Notes: a model not told the origin generated them from the letters alone. A stretch of 27,447 nucleotides of DNA from DATAFF01 sp036257595 (GCA_036257595.1 DATAFF010000061.1:1-27447), one strand, 5' to 3'; positions 7,208 through 15,642 are shown, counted from the stretch's first letter. Numbers and translations are program-made.

Positions 7208-8800
7208 ATGAACCCTGCGACATCCGAAGTTTTCGACTGGGTGGACGACCATATGGGCGAACTGTCCGAGTGGTGCGAGACCATCTGGAACTTCGCCGAG
7301 CCGGCGCTTCGCGAATATCGCTCGGCGCAATGGTATGTCGATCGCCTGCGGCAGGAAGGTTTCGCGGTCGAAGCCGGCACGGGCGGCATGCCGACCGCGT
7401 TCCGGGCGGTGTGGTCGAATGGCGCGGGGCCACGGATTCTCACCTATGCCGAATATGATGCGGTGCCCGGGAACTGCCAGGCGGCCTCGACGCGGAAAGA
7501 GCCACGGGCCGGCTTGTCGCCACATGCTGCCGGCCATACCGATCCGCATTCGGCGCTCGGCATTTCTTCGCTTGGCGGAGCTCTGGCCGCCAAAGCGGTG
7601 ATGGCGCGACACGGGCTCGAGGGAACGATCGTGTTCTTCGGCGAACCGGCCGAGAAGCTGCGGCTGTCCAAGCCGGTTCATGCCGCCAAGGGCTACTATG
7701 ACGGACTCGATGCCGCCATCAGCTTTCATCCGGCCTATATGCTGCCGCTGGTCAACACGGCGCGATGGGACACCCATTGCGGCGTCGGCTATGCCGCCGT
7801 CTACAGCTTCGAATGCGACACGCCGGAAAGCTGGCTTGCGAGCGATCACAGCGGGCCCATACCGGCCAGCCATGTGGCGGCGCGTGCGCCGGGTGCCACC
7901 GATGCGCTGTTTCACATGTTTGCGCTGACCAAGCAGACGCAGTCCAACATGCTGCCGTTCACGCAAGGTTGGTCAATCAGCGAGGCGATACTGACGGCCG
8001 GCCAGGCGACTGCCGACAATCTGCCGGCGCAGCTCGCCGAAATTCAATATCTCTGGCGAACGCCGACGATCGAGATGGCTGAGCAGGTTGCGCGCGTTCT
8101 CGATCACAATGCGGACTGCGCTGCGCGTGCGGCGCATTGCAGCTGGCGGCGGAGCTGGGTGAGCAAGTCGCGGCCCGGGCTCGCCAATCATGCGCTCGCC
8201 GATGCGGTCTATCGCAATATCGTCCGGGCCGGGCCGCCGCAATGGGGCGAGGCCGCGATCCTAATCGCGCAAGCGATCCAAGGCGAGCTCGGACTCGAGC
8301 CGATGGCAAGGCCCTATGACGCGGTGGCCGAGACCACCATCACGCCTCAGGAAGCGGAAACCATTCTTCGCAGGGACATGCCGCCGTCGCAGCTCAATAT
8401 GACGTCGGATGATTACGCGGAATATTGCTGGCACTGCCCGACGGTACGCTTCTATATCGGGCGACCAATGCTCAAGGCGCCGCCCGGCTTTGCCTATCCG
8501 GCCTGGGCGATGAACGCGCTCGGTGGAATGCGTGCCGCAATCGATCCGATGATCCGGACCGCTGCAAAGGTGGTGGGCGCAACAATCGTCGATCTGGTGA
8601 GCGATCGCGATCTGCTGGGGCGCGCCAGAGCGGAGTTCGAGGAGCGCACCGGCGGCGGCGTCGGCGGCAGCCGCTGGATCGCGCCACTGCTGGCTTCGGA
8701 CTTCCGCGTGCCCATCGATTTCCGCTGGCCGGAATACATCACGACACAGCGCGGCGCGGAGTGGTGGATTCCGACTCGCTCGGGGGGCCAGCCGGGCTAA
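7208..8800 (+). CDS. M20-family amidohydrolase (AbgB-like)
   Basis: A 530-residue protein of the M20 peptidase / aminobenzoyl-glutamate hydrolase type. The N-terminus has W-N-F-A-E-P-A-L-R-E (about 27-36) and the E-Y-D-A-V-P-G motif at 82-88. The usual C-G-H-N/D metal motif is replaced by A-A-G-H-T-D-P-H-S-A-L-G at 107-118, and the usual P-A-E-E reads P-A-E-K at 147-150. The metal site is therefore altered but keeps His110, His114 and Glu149. Cytosolic amidases of this group cleave N-acyl or amide bonds; the substrate is unknown. The protein is longer than AbgB (about 480), with an extended C-terminus. The ATG at 7208 is preceded by TTGAGG; a GTG at 7190 inside the previous gene is less likely. 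The gene is probably co-transcribed with smoS and the epoxide hydrolase. Confidence 0.8.
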   Translation: MNPATSEVFDWVDDHMGELSEWCETIWNFAEPALREYRSAQWYVDRLRQEGFAVEAGTGGMPTAFRAVWSNGAGPRILTYAEYDAVPGNCQAASTRKEPRAGLSPHAAGHTDPHSALGISSLGGALAAKAVMARHGLEGTIVFFGEPAEKLRLSKPVHAAKGYYDGLDAAISFHPAYMLPLVNTARWDTHCGVGYAAVYSFECDTPESWLASDHSGPIPASHVAARAPGATDALFHMFALTKQTQSNMLPFTQGWSISEAILTAGQATADNLPAQLAEIQYLWRTPTIEMAEQVARVLDHNADCAARAAHCSWRRSWVSKSRPGLANHALADAVYRNIVRAGPPQWGEAAILIAQAIQGELGLEPMARPYDAVAETTITPQEAETILRRDMPPSQLNMTSDDYAEYCWHCPTVRFYIGRPMLKAPPGFAYPAWAMNALGGMRAAIDPMIRTAAKVVGATIVDLVSDRDLLGRARAEFEERTGGGVGGSRWIAPLLASDFRVPIDFRWPEYITTQRGAEWWIPTRSGGQPG

Positions 8801-8806
8801 GGCGCG

Positions 8807-10039
8807 ATGATGATCGATCGTCGTCAACTCCTCATGGCGGGCGCGGCCTCTCTGGCGCGGCCGTCCTCCCTCGCATGGTCGCAGTCGACCGGCGAGGCGA
8901 TCACTCCCTTCACATTCCATGCCGAGGATGCGGCGCTCACCGATCTCAGGCGCCGCCTCGATGGCATACGCTGGCCGGAGCGCGAGACCGGCTCGGGATG
9001 GGATCAGGGTCCGCCGCTTGGCGCCATGCAGGCGTTGGTGGCGCATTGGCGCAGCGCCTATGACTGGCGCAAATGCGAAAGCGAGCTGGCCGGGTGGCCG
9101 CAATTCAAGACCATGCTCGATGGACTCGGTATTCACTTCATTCACGTCCGATCGCGCCACGCCGATGCGCTGCCGATCATCCTCACCCATGGCTGGCCGA
9201 GCACCATCCTGCTGTTCCGCCATGTCATTGCGCCGCTGACCGATCCGACGGCCCATGGCGGCACGCCGGAAGAGGCGTTTCATGTGGTCATCCCGTCGCT
9301 TCCGGGTTTCGCCTTCTCCGACAAGCCGAGCGGGCGCGGCTGGAATGCCGTGCGGACCGCGCGGGCCTGGGGCGCGCTCATGCAGCGGCTTGGCTATCAC
9401 CGCTATGTTGCCCAAGGAGGCGACTGGGGCGCGTTCGTCACGACCGCGATGGCGCAACAGGCGGTGCCGGGGCTTGAGGCGATCCACCTCAACTTTGCGC
9501 AGACCATTCCCGACACGATTCCGGCAAAGCTCAAGCCCGACCAGCAGCGCGCGGTGGCGGCGCTGACGATGTGGCGCGAAAAGGGCTCGGCCTATCTGCA
9601 GCTGCAGTCGACGCGACCGCAGTTGATCGGCTATGCGCTCGCTGATTCGCCGGTCGGGCAGGCGGCGTGGATCTACGACATCTTCAACGCTGGTACCGGA
9701 ATGACCGGACACCCGGAGCAGTTTTTGAGCCGCGACGACATGCTCGACGAGATCACGTTGTATTGGCTCACCAACACGGCGGCATCGTCGGCGCGCTTCT
9801 ATCTCGAGCAGGCCGAGCTCCTGGGCAAGCGCAACAATCCGGGTCGCGTCGAGCTGCCGGTCGGCGTCAGCGTCTTTCCGCATGATCTGCTGGCGGCGCG
9901 AAGCTTCGCACCGCTGGTCTATCCCAAGCTCTTCTATTGGCACGAGCTCGATCGCGGCGGCCATTTTGCATCGCTGGAGGTGCCGCAGCTTTTCACCGAG
10001 GAACTGCGCCGCTGCTTCCGCTCGTTCCGGCGCAGCTGA
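8807..10039 (+). CDS. Exported epoxide hydrolase (alpha/beta hydrolase with EHN domain)
   Basis: A 410-residue protein. Residues 1-25 form a signal sequence with R-R-Q-L-L-M-A-G-A-A, a Tat-like motif. The epoxide hydrolase N-terminal (EHN) region follows at about 32-140 (F-H-A-E-D-A-A-L-T-D-L-R-R-R-L, R-W-P-E). The alpha/beta hydrolase fold carries the oxyanion motif H-G-W-P at 128-131, the nucleophile Asp206 in G-G-D-W-G, and His386 in G-G-H-F-A. The family opens epoxides to diols, like juvenile-hormone/microsomal epoxide hydrolases. The gene begins 6 bp after the M20 hydrolase stop. ATG 8810 directly follows ATG 8807 in frame. Its stop is 1 bp from the stop of the convergent Ku gene. Confidence 0.88.
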   Translation: MMIDRRQLLMAGAASLARPSSLAWSQSTGEAITPFTFHAEDAALTDLRRRLDGIRWPERETGSGWDQGPPLGAMQALVAHWRSAYDWRKCESELAGWPQFKTMLDGLGIHFIHVRSRHADALPIILTHGWPSTILLFRHVIAPLTDPTAHGGTPEEAFHVVIPSLPGFAFSDKPSGRGWNAVRTARAWGALMQRLGYHRYVAQGGDWGAFVTTAMAQQAVPGLEAIHLNFAQTIPDTIPAKLKPDQQRAVAALTMWREKGSAYLQLQSTRPQLIGYALADSPVGQAAWIYDIFNAGTGMTGHPEQFLSRDDMLDEITLYWLTNTAASSARFYLEQAELLGKRNNPGRVELPVGVSVFPHDLLAARSFAPLVYPKLFYWHELDRGGHFASLEVPQLFTEELRRCFRSFRRS

Positions 10040-10040
10040 T

Positions 10041-10871
10041 TCAGGCGGCCTTGCGCTTGCGGGCCGGGCGGCGCTTCGGCTTGGCCGGCGAGCGCTTCGG
10101 CTGCTTCATGCTTTGGCGCAGCGCTTCCATGAGATCGATGACATTGCTCGGTCGTTCGGCAGGCTCCGCCCGCTCGATGGTGTGGCCCTTGGCCTTGCGC
10201 TGGACCAGCTTCCTGAGGGCGATCTCATATTCGTCCTTGAAGCGGGTGGGATCGAATTTGGTCGCCTTCTTCGCGAGGATGTGGCTTGCTAGCTCGACCA
10301 TGTCCTTGCTGATGCGGGGCGAGGGGATGTCGGCGAAATAGTCCTTCTCGTCGCGCACCTCGTAGTCGAAGCGCAGCGTGGTGCCGAGGAGACCCTTGCC
10401 GAGCGGCTCGATCATGATGATGTGCTCGCGATGGGCAATCACGATCTTGCCAAGAGCCACCCGATCCTCGCTCTTCAAGGCGTCGCGAATGACCACGAAG
10501 GCTTCCGAGCCGGCCTTATCGCCTGGTGCGATGTAATAGGGCTTGTCGAGATAGCGCTTGTCGATCTCGTCCTTCGGCACGAAGCCCTGAATGTCGATGG
10601 TGCGGGTGCTCTCGATTTCGACCGCCTTAAGCTCCTCGTCGTCGATCGGCACGTAGCGGCCCTTGCTCAGCTCGTATCCCCGGCCCTTCTGGTCCTTCGG
10701 AACCGGCTTGCCGGTCTCCTCGTCGATCATCTGCTGGCGCAGCCGGTTGCCGGTTTTGGTGTTGATCTGGTGAAAATGGGTCTTCTCCGATTGCGACGTG
10801 GCCGGATAAAGCTCGACCGGGCAGGTCACGAGGGAAAGGCGCAGATAGCCTTTCCAATAGGCGCGGGGCAT
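10041..10871 (-). CDS. ku: Ku protein (bacterial non-homologous end joining)
   Basis: A 276-residue protein beginning MPRAYWKGYLRLSLVTCPVE, the standard start of bacterial Ku. It holds the Ku core beta-barrel (residues about 10-250) with H-F-H-Q-I-N, the K-G-R-Y-V-P-I-D-D-E-E-L segment, and A-L-G-K-I-V-I-A-H-R-E. The homodimer encircles DNA ends and recruits ligase LigD. The C-terminus (about 255-276) is a very basic Lys/Arg/Pro tail of the kind that binds DNA in rhizobial Ku proteins. The start at 10871 is fixed by homology; upstream codons are open but not family-like. No ligD is present in the window. The gene is divergent from the amino acid binding protein gene. Confidence 0.95.
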   Translation of the reverse strand: MPRAYWKGYLRLSLVTCPVELYPATSQSEKTHFHQINTKTGNRLRQQMIDEETGKPVPKDQKGRGYELSKGRYVPIDDEELKAVEIESTRTIDIQGFVPKDEIDKRYLDKPYYIAPGDKAGSEAFVVIRDALKSEDRVALGKIVIAHREHIIMIEPLGKGLLGTTLRFDYEVRDEKDYFADIPSPRISKDMVELASHILAKKATKFDPTRFKDEYEIALRKLVQRKAKGHTIERAEPAERPSNVIDLMEALRQSMKQPKRSPAKPKRRPARKRKAA

Positions 10872-10938
10872 CTCTAGCCACCCATGAATGTTGATCCAGT
10901 GGCGGAAAACGCCAGTTCCGGCGTCCCGGTTCCGAGCG

Positions 10939-10967
10939 TTGCCGCACTCAGGGTTTCGAACTAGCAT
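10939..10967 (+). promoter_or_regulatory. Candidate promoter of the amino acid ABC operon
   Basis: TTGCCG at 10939-10944 and TAGCAT at 10962-10967 are separated by 17 bases, about 47 bases upstream of the operon's first ATG at 11014. Each box matches four of six sigma-70 consensus positions. It is the only reasonable pair seen in this 142-bp divergent spacer. Confidence 0.35.
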
Positions 10968-11013
10968 CGCTGGCGCAACCCAAAAAAGCGGGTGCATTGC
11001 GGAGGAGATGAGC

Positions 11014-11853
11014 ATGAGGGCGTTTCTAGGTGTGGCGTTGAGCATCGCGGCCATGGTCACGGCATCGTTCGCGACCGGTGCATCGGCGGCCGATCGGCTG
11101 GAGACCATCAAGGCGCGCGGCAAGATACTGGTGGGTACCGGCAGCACCAATCCGCCCTGGCATTTCAAGGACGACCAGGGGAATCTGGTGGGTTATGACG
11201 TCGATATGGGACATATCCTGGCCAAGGCGATCTTCGATGATCCCACCAAGGTCGAATATGTCATCCAGTCGTCGGATTCGCGCATTCCCAATGTGCTGAC
11301 CGACAAGGTGGACATCACCTGCCAGTTCATGACGGTGACGGCTGGGAGAGCGCAGCAGGTCAATTTCACAATCCCCTATTATCGCGAGGGCGTTGGGCTG
11401 CTGCTGCTCAAGAACGGCAAGTACAAGAATTACGATGATCTGAAGGCTGCCGGCTCGGCGGCAACCGTCTCGGTCCTGCAGAACGTCTATGCCGAGGAGA
11501 TGGTGCATCAGGCGTTGCCGCAGGCCAAGGTCGATCAATATGACAGCGTCGACCTGATGTATCAGGCGCTCAACTCGAACCGTGCCGATGCGGCGGCGAC
11601 CGACATGTCATCGGCGAAATGGTTCGTGCTGCAGAAGCCCGATCAATATAGCGAGGGCGGCTATGGCTGGAACCCGCAGACCTATTCCTGCGCGGTCAAG
11701 AAGGGCGATCTCGAATTCCTGCATTTCGTCGATATCGCCTTCCGCGAGGCGATGTCGGGGGTGGATTTCCCAGCCTTTGCGGCGTCCTTCAAGAAGTGGT
11801 TCGGCGAAGAGCCGCCGGTGCCGAAGGTCGGATTCCCGGGAGAGATGCGGTAG
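11014..11853 (+). CDS. Amino acid ABC transporter, periplasmic substrate-binding protein
   Basis: A 279-residue protein with a signal peptide of about 25 residues (ends T-G-A-S-A, then A-D-R-L) and the family-3 solute-binding fold. Its start reads L-E-T-I-K-A-R-G-K-I-L-V-G-T. The ligand region P-P-W-H-F-K-D-D-Q-G-N-L-V-G-Y-D-V-D follows, and Q-F-M-T-V-T-A-G-R-A-Q-Q-V-N-F-T sits mid-protein. The protein captures polar amino acids in the periplasm for the two permeases encoded next. ATG 11014 is preferred over ATG 11008 because GGAGGAG ends 6 bases before it and abuts the other. The first permease follows after 27 bp. The exact ligand cannot be read from sequence. Confidence 0.92.
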   Translation: MRAFLGVALSIAAMVTASFATGASAADRLETIKARGKILVGTGSTNPPWHFKDDQGNLVGYDVDMGHILAKAIFDDPTKVEYVIQSSDSRIPNVLTDKVDITCQFMTVTAGRAQQVNFTIPYYREGVGLLLLKNGKYKNYDDLKAAGSAATVSVLQNVYAEEMVHQALPQAKVDQYDSVDLMYQALNSNRADAAATDMSSAKWFVLQKPDQYSEGGYGWNPQTYSCAVKKGDLEFLHFVDIAFREAMSGVDFPAFAASFKKWFGEEPPVPKVGFPGEMR

Positions 11854-11880
11854 GCGAAGGCCCCACAACAGCCGAAGACG

Positions 11881-12540
11881 ATGGGTTACGCGCTTGATTT
11901 TGCTGCGGTGCTGCGCGGGCTCGACCAGCTGTTGTGGGGGCTTGCGCTTGGCCTGATCATGGGGCTCGCCGGCCTCGCCGTCGGCTCGGCGATCGGGATC
12001 GTGGCGGCGCTGGCCCATGTCTTCGGACCGCAGCCCGCGCGGACAGTCGTCAGGCTCTATGTCGGGCTGATCCGCAATGTGCCGATCCTGGTGCTGGCGC
12101 TCTTCGCCTTCTTTGCGCTGCCGCAATTTGGCATCCAATTCAGCAACATCACGACCTTTGCGGCGGTGCTGGCGGTCTATGCCGGGGCTTATCTGACCGA
12201 GTCCTTCCGGGCGGCGATGATCACGGTGCCACAGGGAATTCTCGATGCGGGGCGGTCGATCGGGCTGACCGGCAGCGGCGTCGCGCTGTGGGTTGTCCTG
12301 CCGATCGCCTTGCGCAACGCGCTGCCCAGCGTCGGCAACAATTTCATATCGCTGTTCAAGGACACCTCGATTGCCGCGGTGATTGCGGTGCCCGAGCTCA
12401 CCTTTCAGGCGCGCAAGATCAACAATGAGAGCTTCCGGGTGATCGAGGTGTGGCTGACGGCGAGCTTCCTCTATGTCGGAACCTGCGCGCTCATCGCCTT
12501 GACGCTCAGGCGGCTGGAAGCCCGGTTTCCCAAATTCTAG
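11881..12540 (+). CDS. Amino acid ABC transporter permease 1
   Basis: A 219-residue His/Glu/Gln-type permease with about five hydrophobic segments. The cytoplasmic EAA-like loop that contacts the ATPase is visible at about residues 105-145 (E-S-F-R-A-A-M, then P-Q-G-I-L-D-A-G-R-S-I-G-L, then L-P-I-A-L-R-N-A-L-P). R-N-V-P-I-L-V near residue 65 is the usual segment of this family. The gene is the second of four in the importer operon and ends 12 bp before permease 2. Confidence 0.92.
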   Translation: MGYALDFAAVLRGLDQLLWGLALGLIMGLAGLAVGSAIGIVAALAHVFGPQPARTVVRLYVGLIRNVPILVLALFAFFALPQFGIQFSNITTFAAVLAVYAGAYLTESFRAAMITVPQGILDAGRSIGLTGSGVALWVVLPIALRNALPSVGNNFISLFKDTSIAAVIAVPELTFQARKINNESFRVIEVWLTASFLYVGTCALIALTLRRLEARFPKF

Positions 12541-12552
12541 GACGATCGCGGC

Positions 12553-13206
12553 ATGCAGAGCTTTCTCGACGTCCTTGCCTTGTCCTCCGATCAGCTGCTG
12601 CACGGCCTCACGATCACGGTCGTGGTCTCGGGCGTCGCGGTGGCTGCCGGCATCGTGCTTGGCGCGCTGTTCGGTCTTGCCCTGACCTATGGCAGCGCCG
12701 TCCTGGCCTTTCCGGTCAGAGTGATCGTCGATGTGGTCAGGGGAACGCCGGTGCTCGTGCTCATTCTCGCCTGCTTCTACATGCCGGCCGGCATCGGGCT
12801 CAGCCCAGGGCCGCTGACGGCAGGGGCGCTGGCGCTGACCGTGTTCTGCGCATCGCATATCGGCGAAACGCTGCGCGGTGCTCTCCTCGCCATTCCGCTG
12901 GCGCAGACCGATGCCGCCAGTGCCATCGGCCTGACCTTTGCGCAAACGCTCGGCTATGTGCTGGTGCCGCAGGCAATTCGCCAGATCGCGCCCAATCTCG
13001 TCAATACCGCGGTGGAAATCGTCAAGGCGTCGTCGCTTCTGTCGGCGATCGGCGTCGGCGAGCTTCTGCTGACCACCCAGGAGATCATCGGCCGTTCCTT
13101 CAAGACCATGGAATTCTATGCTCTTGCCGGCGGCATCTATCTCGCTATCAATCTCCTCATCGCAACCGGCGGCTCGTGGCTCGAGCGGCGATACAGGCTG
13201 AGATAG
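12553..13206 (+). CDS. Amino acid ABC transporter permease 2
   Basis: A 217-residue inner-membrane permease, partner of the preceding one. It has the family R-G-T-P-V-L-V motif near residue 63 and the EAA-like loop at about 105-145 (E-T-L-R-G-A-L, then D-A-A-S-A-I-G-L, then V-P-Q-A-I-R-Q-I-A-P). Two distinct permeases imply a heterodimeric channel. The stop TAG at 13204-13206 is 1 bp before the ATPase start, so the two are probably translated together. Confidence 0.92.
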   Translation: MQSFLDVLALSSDQLLHGLTITVVVSGVAVAAGIVLGALFGLALTYGSAVLAFPVRVIVDVVRGTPVLVLILACFYMPAGIGLSPGPLTAGALALTVFCASHIGETLRGALLAIPLAQTDAASAIGLTFAQTLGYVLVPQAIRQIAPNLVNTAVEIVKASSLLSAIGVGELLLTTQEIIGRSFKTMEFYALAGGIYLAINLLIATGGSWLERRYRLR

Positions 13207-13207
13207 T

Positions 13208-13972
13208 TTGGAACCGATCCTCACCATCAGGGACCTCACCAAGAGCTTTGGCACGCACAAGGTGCTGCAAGGGGTTGCTCTCGATGTTCATGCAGGGGAT
13301 GTGGTGTCGCTGATCGGGGCGAGCGGCTCGGGCAAGACCACGCTCCTGCGCTGCGTCGATCTGCTCGAGCAATTCGATGCCGGCGAGATCCGGCTCGATG
13401 GCGAGCTCATGGGCTATCGGCTGAAGGACGGGCGGCGCCTGCGGCTCTCCGGCCGGGAGCTTGCCCGGCAACGCTCGCGCATGGGAATGGTATTCCAGAG
13501 CTACAATCTCTTTCCCCATTTGACGGCATTGCGCAACGTGATGCTGGGGCTGACCAAGGTTCGGCGCCTGCCGGCGTCGGAAGCGCGAGGAATTGCCGAA
13601 TATTGGCTCGATCGCGTCGGCCTGGCGAACCGACGCGACTACTACCCCTCGGCGATCTCGGGCGGCCAACAGCAGCGGGTTGCCATCGCGCGGGCGCTGG
13701 CGATGGAGCCGCGACTGCTGCTGCTCGACGAGGTGACCTCGGCGCTTGATCCGGAGCTGGTGCAGGAAGTGCTGTTGACGATCCGCAGCCTGGCCGAGGC
13801 GGGGACGACCATGCTGATCGTGACACATGAGATGCGCTTCGCCCGCCAGGTCTCGACACGGACCGTGTTCATGGACCACGGTGCCATCGTCGAGGAGGGC
13901 GATCCGGCAATCATTCTCGGTAAACCCAATAGCCGGCGGCTCAGGGAATTTCTTTCCAGCATGTCGAACTAA
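13208..13972 (+). CDS. Amino acid ABC transporter ATP-binding protein
   Basis: A 254-residue ATPase of the polar amino acid class. Walker A is G-A-S-G-S-G-K-T at about 37-44, the Q-loop lies in V-F-Q-S-Y-N-L-F-P-H, the signature is S-G-G-Q-Q-Q-R, and Walker B is L-L-L-L-D-E followed by V-T-S-A-L-D. The switch His is in I-V-T-H-E-M. Val replaces the commoner Pro after the catalytic Glu, a known variant. The start is TTG at 13208, one base after the permease stop; no separate ribosome site is visible, which fits translational coupling. It powers import through the two permeases. Confidence 0.93.
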   Translation: MEPILTIRDLTKSFGTHKVLQGVALDVHAGDVVSLIGASGSGKTTLLRCVDLLEQFDAGEIRLDGELMGYRLKDGRRLRLSGRELARQRSRMGMVFQSYNLFPHLTALRNVMLGLTKVRRLPASEARGIAEYWLDRVGLANRRDYYPSAISGGQQQRVAIARALAMEPRLLLLDEVTSALDPELVQEVLLTIRSLAEAGTTMLIVTHEMRFARQVSTRTVFMDHGAIVEEGDPAIILGKPNSRRLREFLSSMSN

Positions 13973-13985
13973 TCTGGAGGCAGTG

Positions 13986-15164
13986 TTGCGAACTCTGATG
14001 ACGATTGCCGTCGCGCTGATCGCGACGGGAATGCCCGGTAACGCAGCAGCCGATCTTTCCTCCTGCGTCGCCGGCCTCAGGAATGCGGTGGTTGGTGCAG
14101 GGATCGACAGGGGGCTCGCAGCGCGGGCCCTCGGCGATGTCGCCTTCGACGAGAAGGCGGTGCGCTTCTCGCGCACGCAACCGGAATATCGAACGCCGAT
14201 CTGGGACTATATGGCGTTTCTCGTCGATCGCGAGCGCATCGTCACCGGCCAGGCGATGCTCAAGGAGCATGCCAGCACATTGGCCGCCGTGGAAAAGGCC
14301 TATGGCGTCGACCGTCATGTGATCGCCGCGCTGTGGGGCATCGAAAGCGACTATGGTCGCGAGAGGGGCGAGTTCTTCCTGCCCCATGCACTTGCCAATG
14401 TGGCCTGCGCCGGGCGCAAGCCCGCGTTCTTCCGACGCGAGCTGATCGAGGCGCTGAAGATTGTCGAGCGGGGCGATCTCAAGCTCGCCGACCTGCGCGG
14501 TTCATGGGCCGGGGCATTCGGGCAGACGCAGTTCCTGCCCAGCACCTATCGCCGGCTTGCGGTCGATTTCGACAAGGACGGGCGTCGCGACCTCGTCCAT
14601 TCGGTGCCCGATGCGCTGGCCTCGACGGCGAATTTCCTGCGCAAGGCCGGCTGGACCGCCGGGCAGTCATGGGGTTACGAGGTGCGCGTACCGGCGAATT
14701 ATCGCGGCCCCTCGGGGCGCACCCGCCGGGCGCCCGTTTCGGGCTATGGCAAATTCGGTGTCACAAGGATCGATGGCGCGCCGCTCACGGGAAACGCCCG
14801 CGCCGGTCTCATCCTGCCGAGCGGTCCGAAGGGGCCGGCATTTCTGGTTTTCGGCAATTTCGCGGCGCTCTACTCCTACAACAATGCCGAATCCTACGCG
14901 CTTGCCATCTCGCATCTGTCCGACCGGCTCAAAGGAGGCGCGGCGCTGGCGACCGCCTGGCCGACCGATGATCCCGGCCTGTCGCGCCGTCAGCGCCGCG
15001 AGGTTCAGAAGCTGCTCATCGCCCGGGGCTACGATATTGGCGAGGCCGATGGCCGGATCGGCCCGGTGACCATCAAGGCGATCAAGCAGGTCCAGCAGGA
15101 ACTCGGGATGAAACCGAACGGACGGCCGAGCAGTACCCTCTACAAGGCATTGGGAGGTCAATGA
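13986..15164 (+). CDS. Exported lytic murein transglycosylase (MltB type) with peptidoglycan-binding domain
   Basis: A 392-residue protein. A signal peptide (residues 1-22, ending G-N-A-A-A) precedes the MltB-like SLT_2 domain at about 25-320. The catalytic Glu120 is in W-G-I-E-S-D-Y-G, and the conserved G-A-F-G-Q-T-Q-F-L-P-S-T-Y block follows. A PGBD-1 domain at about 330-390 (Q-R-R-E-V-Q-K-L-L, G-E-A-D-G-R-I-G-P-V-T) ends the protein. These enzymes cleave the MurNAc-GlcNAc bond and leave 1,6-anhydro ends. The start is uncertain: GGAGG at 13976-13980 favours TTG 13986 (5-base spacing) over GTG 13983, while ATG 13998 is too far. It begins 13 bp after the importer ATPase and may be co-transcribed with it, although no functional link is known. 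Confidence 0.9.
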   Translation: MRTLMTIAVALIATGMPGNAAADLSSCVAGLRNAVVGAGIDRGLAARALGDVAFDEKAVRFSRTQPEYRTPIWDYMAFLVDRERIVTGQAMLKEHASTLAAVEKAYGVDRHVIAALWGIESDYGRERGEFFLPHALANVACAGRKPAFFRRELIEALKIVERGDLKLADLRGSWAGAFGQTQFLPSTYRRLAVDFDKDGRRDLVHSVPDALASTANFLRKAGWTAGQSWGYEVRVPANYRGPSGRTRRAPVSGYGKFGVTRIDGAPLTGNARAGLILPSGPKGPAFLVFGNFAALYSYNNAESYALAISHLSDRLKGGAALATAWPTDDPGLSRRQRREVQKLLIARGYDIGEADGRIGPVTIKAIKQVQQELGMKPNGRPSSTLYKALGGQ

Positions 15165-15218
15165 GAGGGCGAGACCGGTTCGGCCGTTTCTCGCAGAAAT
15201 GTGCGCTTCCCCACAGAC

Positions 15219-15237
15219 GGCAATGAGCGAAATTGCC
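15219..15237. repeat. Small inverted repeat in the 114-bp spacer
   Basis: GGCAAT at 15219-15224 and ATTGCC at 15232-15237 enclose a 7-base loop. They are set inside a wider GAC...GTC pairing (15216-15218 with 15249-15251). There is no T tract, so a factor-independent terminator is not supported. It may be only a local RNA structure between the transglycosylase gene and the next small gene. Confidence 0.35.
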
Positions 15238-15278
15238 ATTGTGGCGCCGTCGGGGCCTCCAGCTGAATGGAGGCTAAT

Positions 15279-15563
15279 ATGGAAGACGACAATGACTATT
15301 GGGATCACCAGCGACCGGGACTGAAGAAGACGGTTTGCGCGTGGGCTCTTGTCGCCGTTCTCGGGCTGCTTTTCGGTCTTGCAGGGCTTGTCTGGCCGAG
15401 TGAGCCCAAGTCGATCAGCTTCACCACCGCGGAAGCCGACCTCGCTCTCAGGGCAAGACGCGCCTTTGACAGGGAGAAAACGGAAGACTTGGAACTCTCC
15501 CGTCAGGCCAATGATCTCGACCCGGATGATTTCGATCGCAGGGACGTTGCCTTCGGACGGTGA
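15279..15563 (+). CDS. Small single-span membrane protein, unknown
   Basis: A 94-residue protein with an acidic start (M-E-D-D-N-D-Y-W-D), a Lys-Lys pair, then one hydrophobic helix at about 18-40 (V-C-A-W-A-L-V-A-V-L-G-L-L-F-G-L-A-G-L-V-W). A charged tail rich in Asp, Glu and Arg follows. The topology is probably cytoplasmic N-terminus and periplasmic tail. The start at 15279 is chosen because TGGAGG lies 5 bases upstream; ATG 15267 is the alternative. The function is not recognised. It follows the transglycosylase gene by 114 bp and is followed by the third TAGGCAN element 4 bases after the stop. Confidence 0.65.
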   Translation: MEDDNDYWDHQRPGLKKTVCAWALVAVLGLLFGLAGLVWPSEPKSISFTTAEADLALRARRAFDREKTEDLELSRQANDLDPDDFDRRDVAFGR

Positions 15564-15567
15564 CCGG

Positions 15568-15642
15568 ATAGGCAGTCGTCAGATAGGCAGTAGGCAGTCG
15601 GGCATTGCACCGTTCATTGCCTATTGCCTAGTGCTTATGCCC
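15568..15642. repeat. TAGGCAN hairpin element, copy 3
   Basis: The left side contains TAGGCAG, ATAGGCAG, TAGGCAG; the right side contains TTGCCTATTGCCTA and ends ATGCCC, an imperfect reverse complement. It is followed by TTTC. This is the only copy between two genes on the same strand: the small membrane protein upstream and the chromate cassette downstream. Confidence 0.75.

Noticed and set aside
6126..7433. Minus-strand open frame of 435 codons overlapping smoS and the Cys-rich mini-ORF
   Set aside because: It lies opposite smoS, and its end shares bases with the better supported seven-Cys frame; no motifs.
8261..9964. 567-codon minus-strand open frame across the M20 and epoxide hydrolase genes
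   Set aside because: It spans two well-supported genes and their junction and its translation is Arg/His-rich without motifs, typical of a shadow frame.
10900..10914. TGGCG-GAAAA-CGCCA hairpin between ku and the importer genes
   Set aside because: Five-base arms only and no T tract; not distinct from chance in GC-rich DNA.
11608..13260. 550-codon minus-strand open frame across the importer genes
   Set aside because: It overlaps three clear ABC genes; the translation is low-complexity charged sequence.
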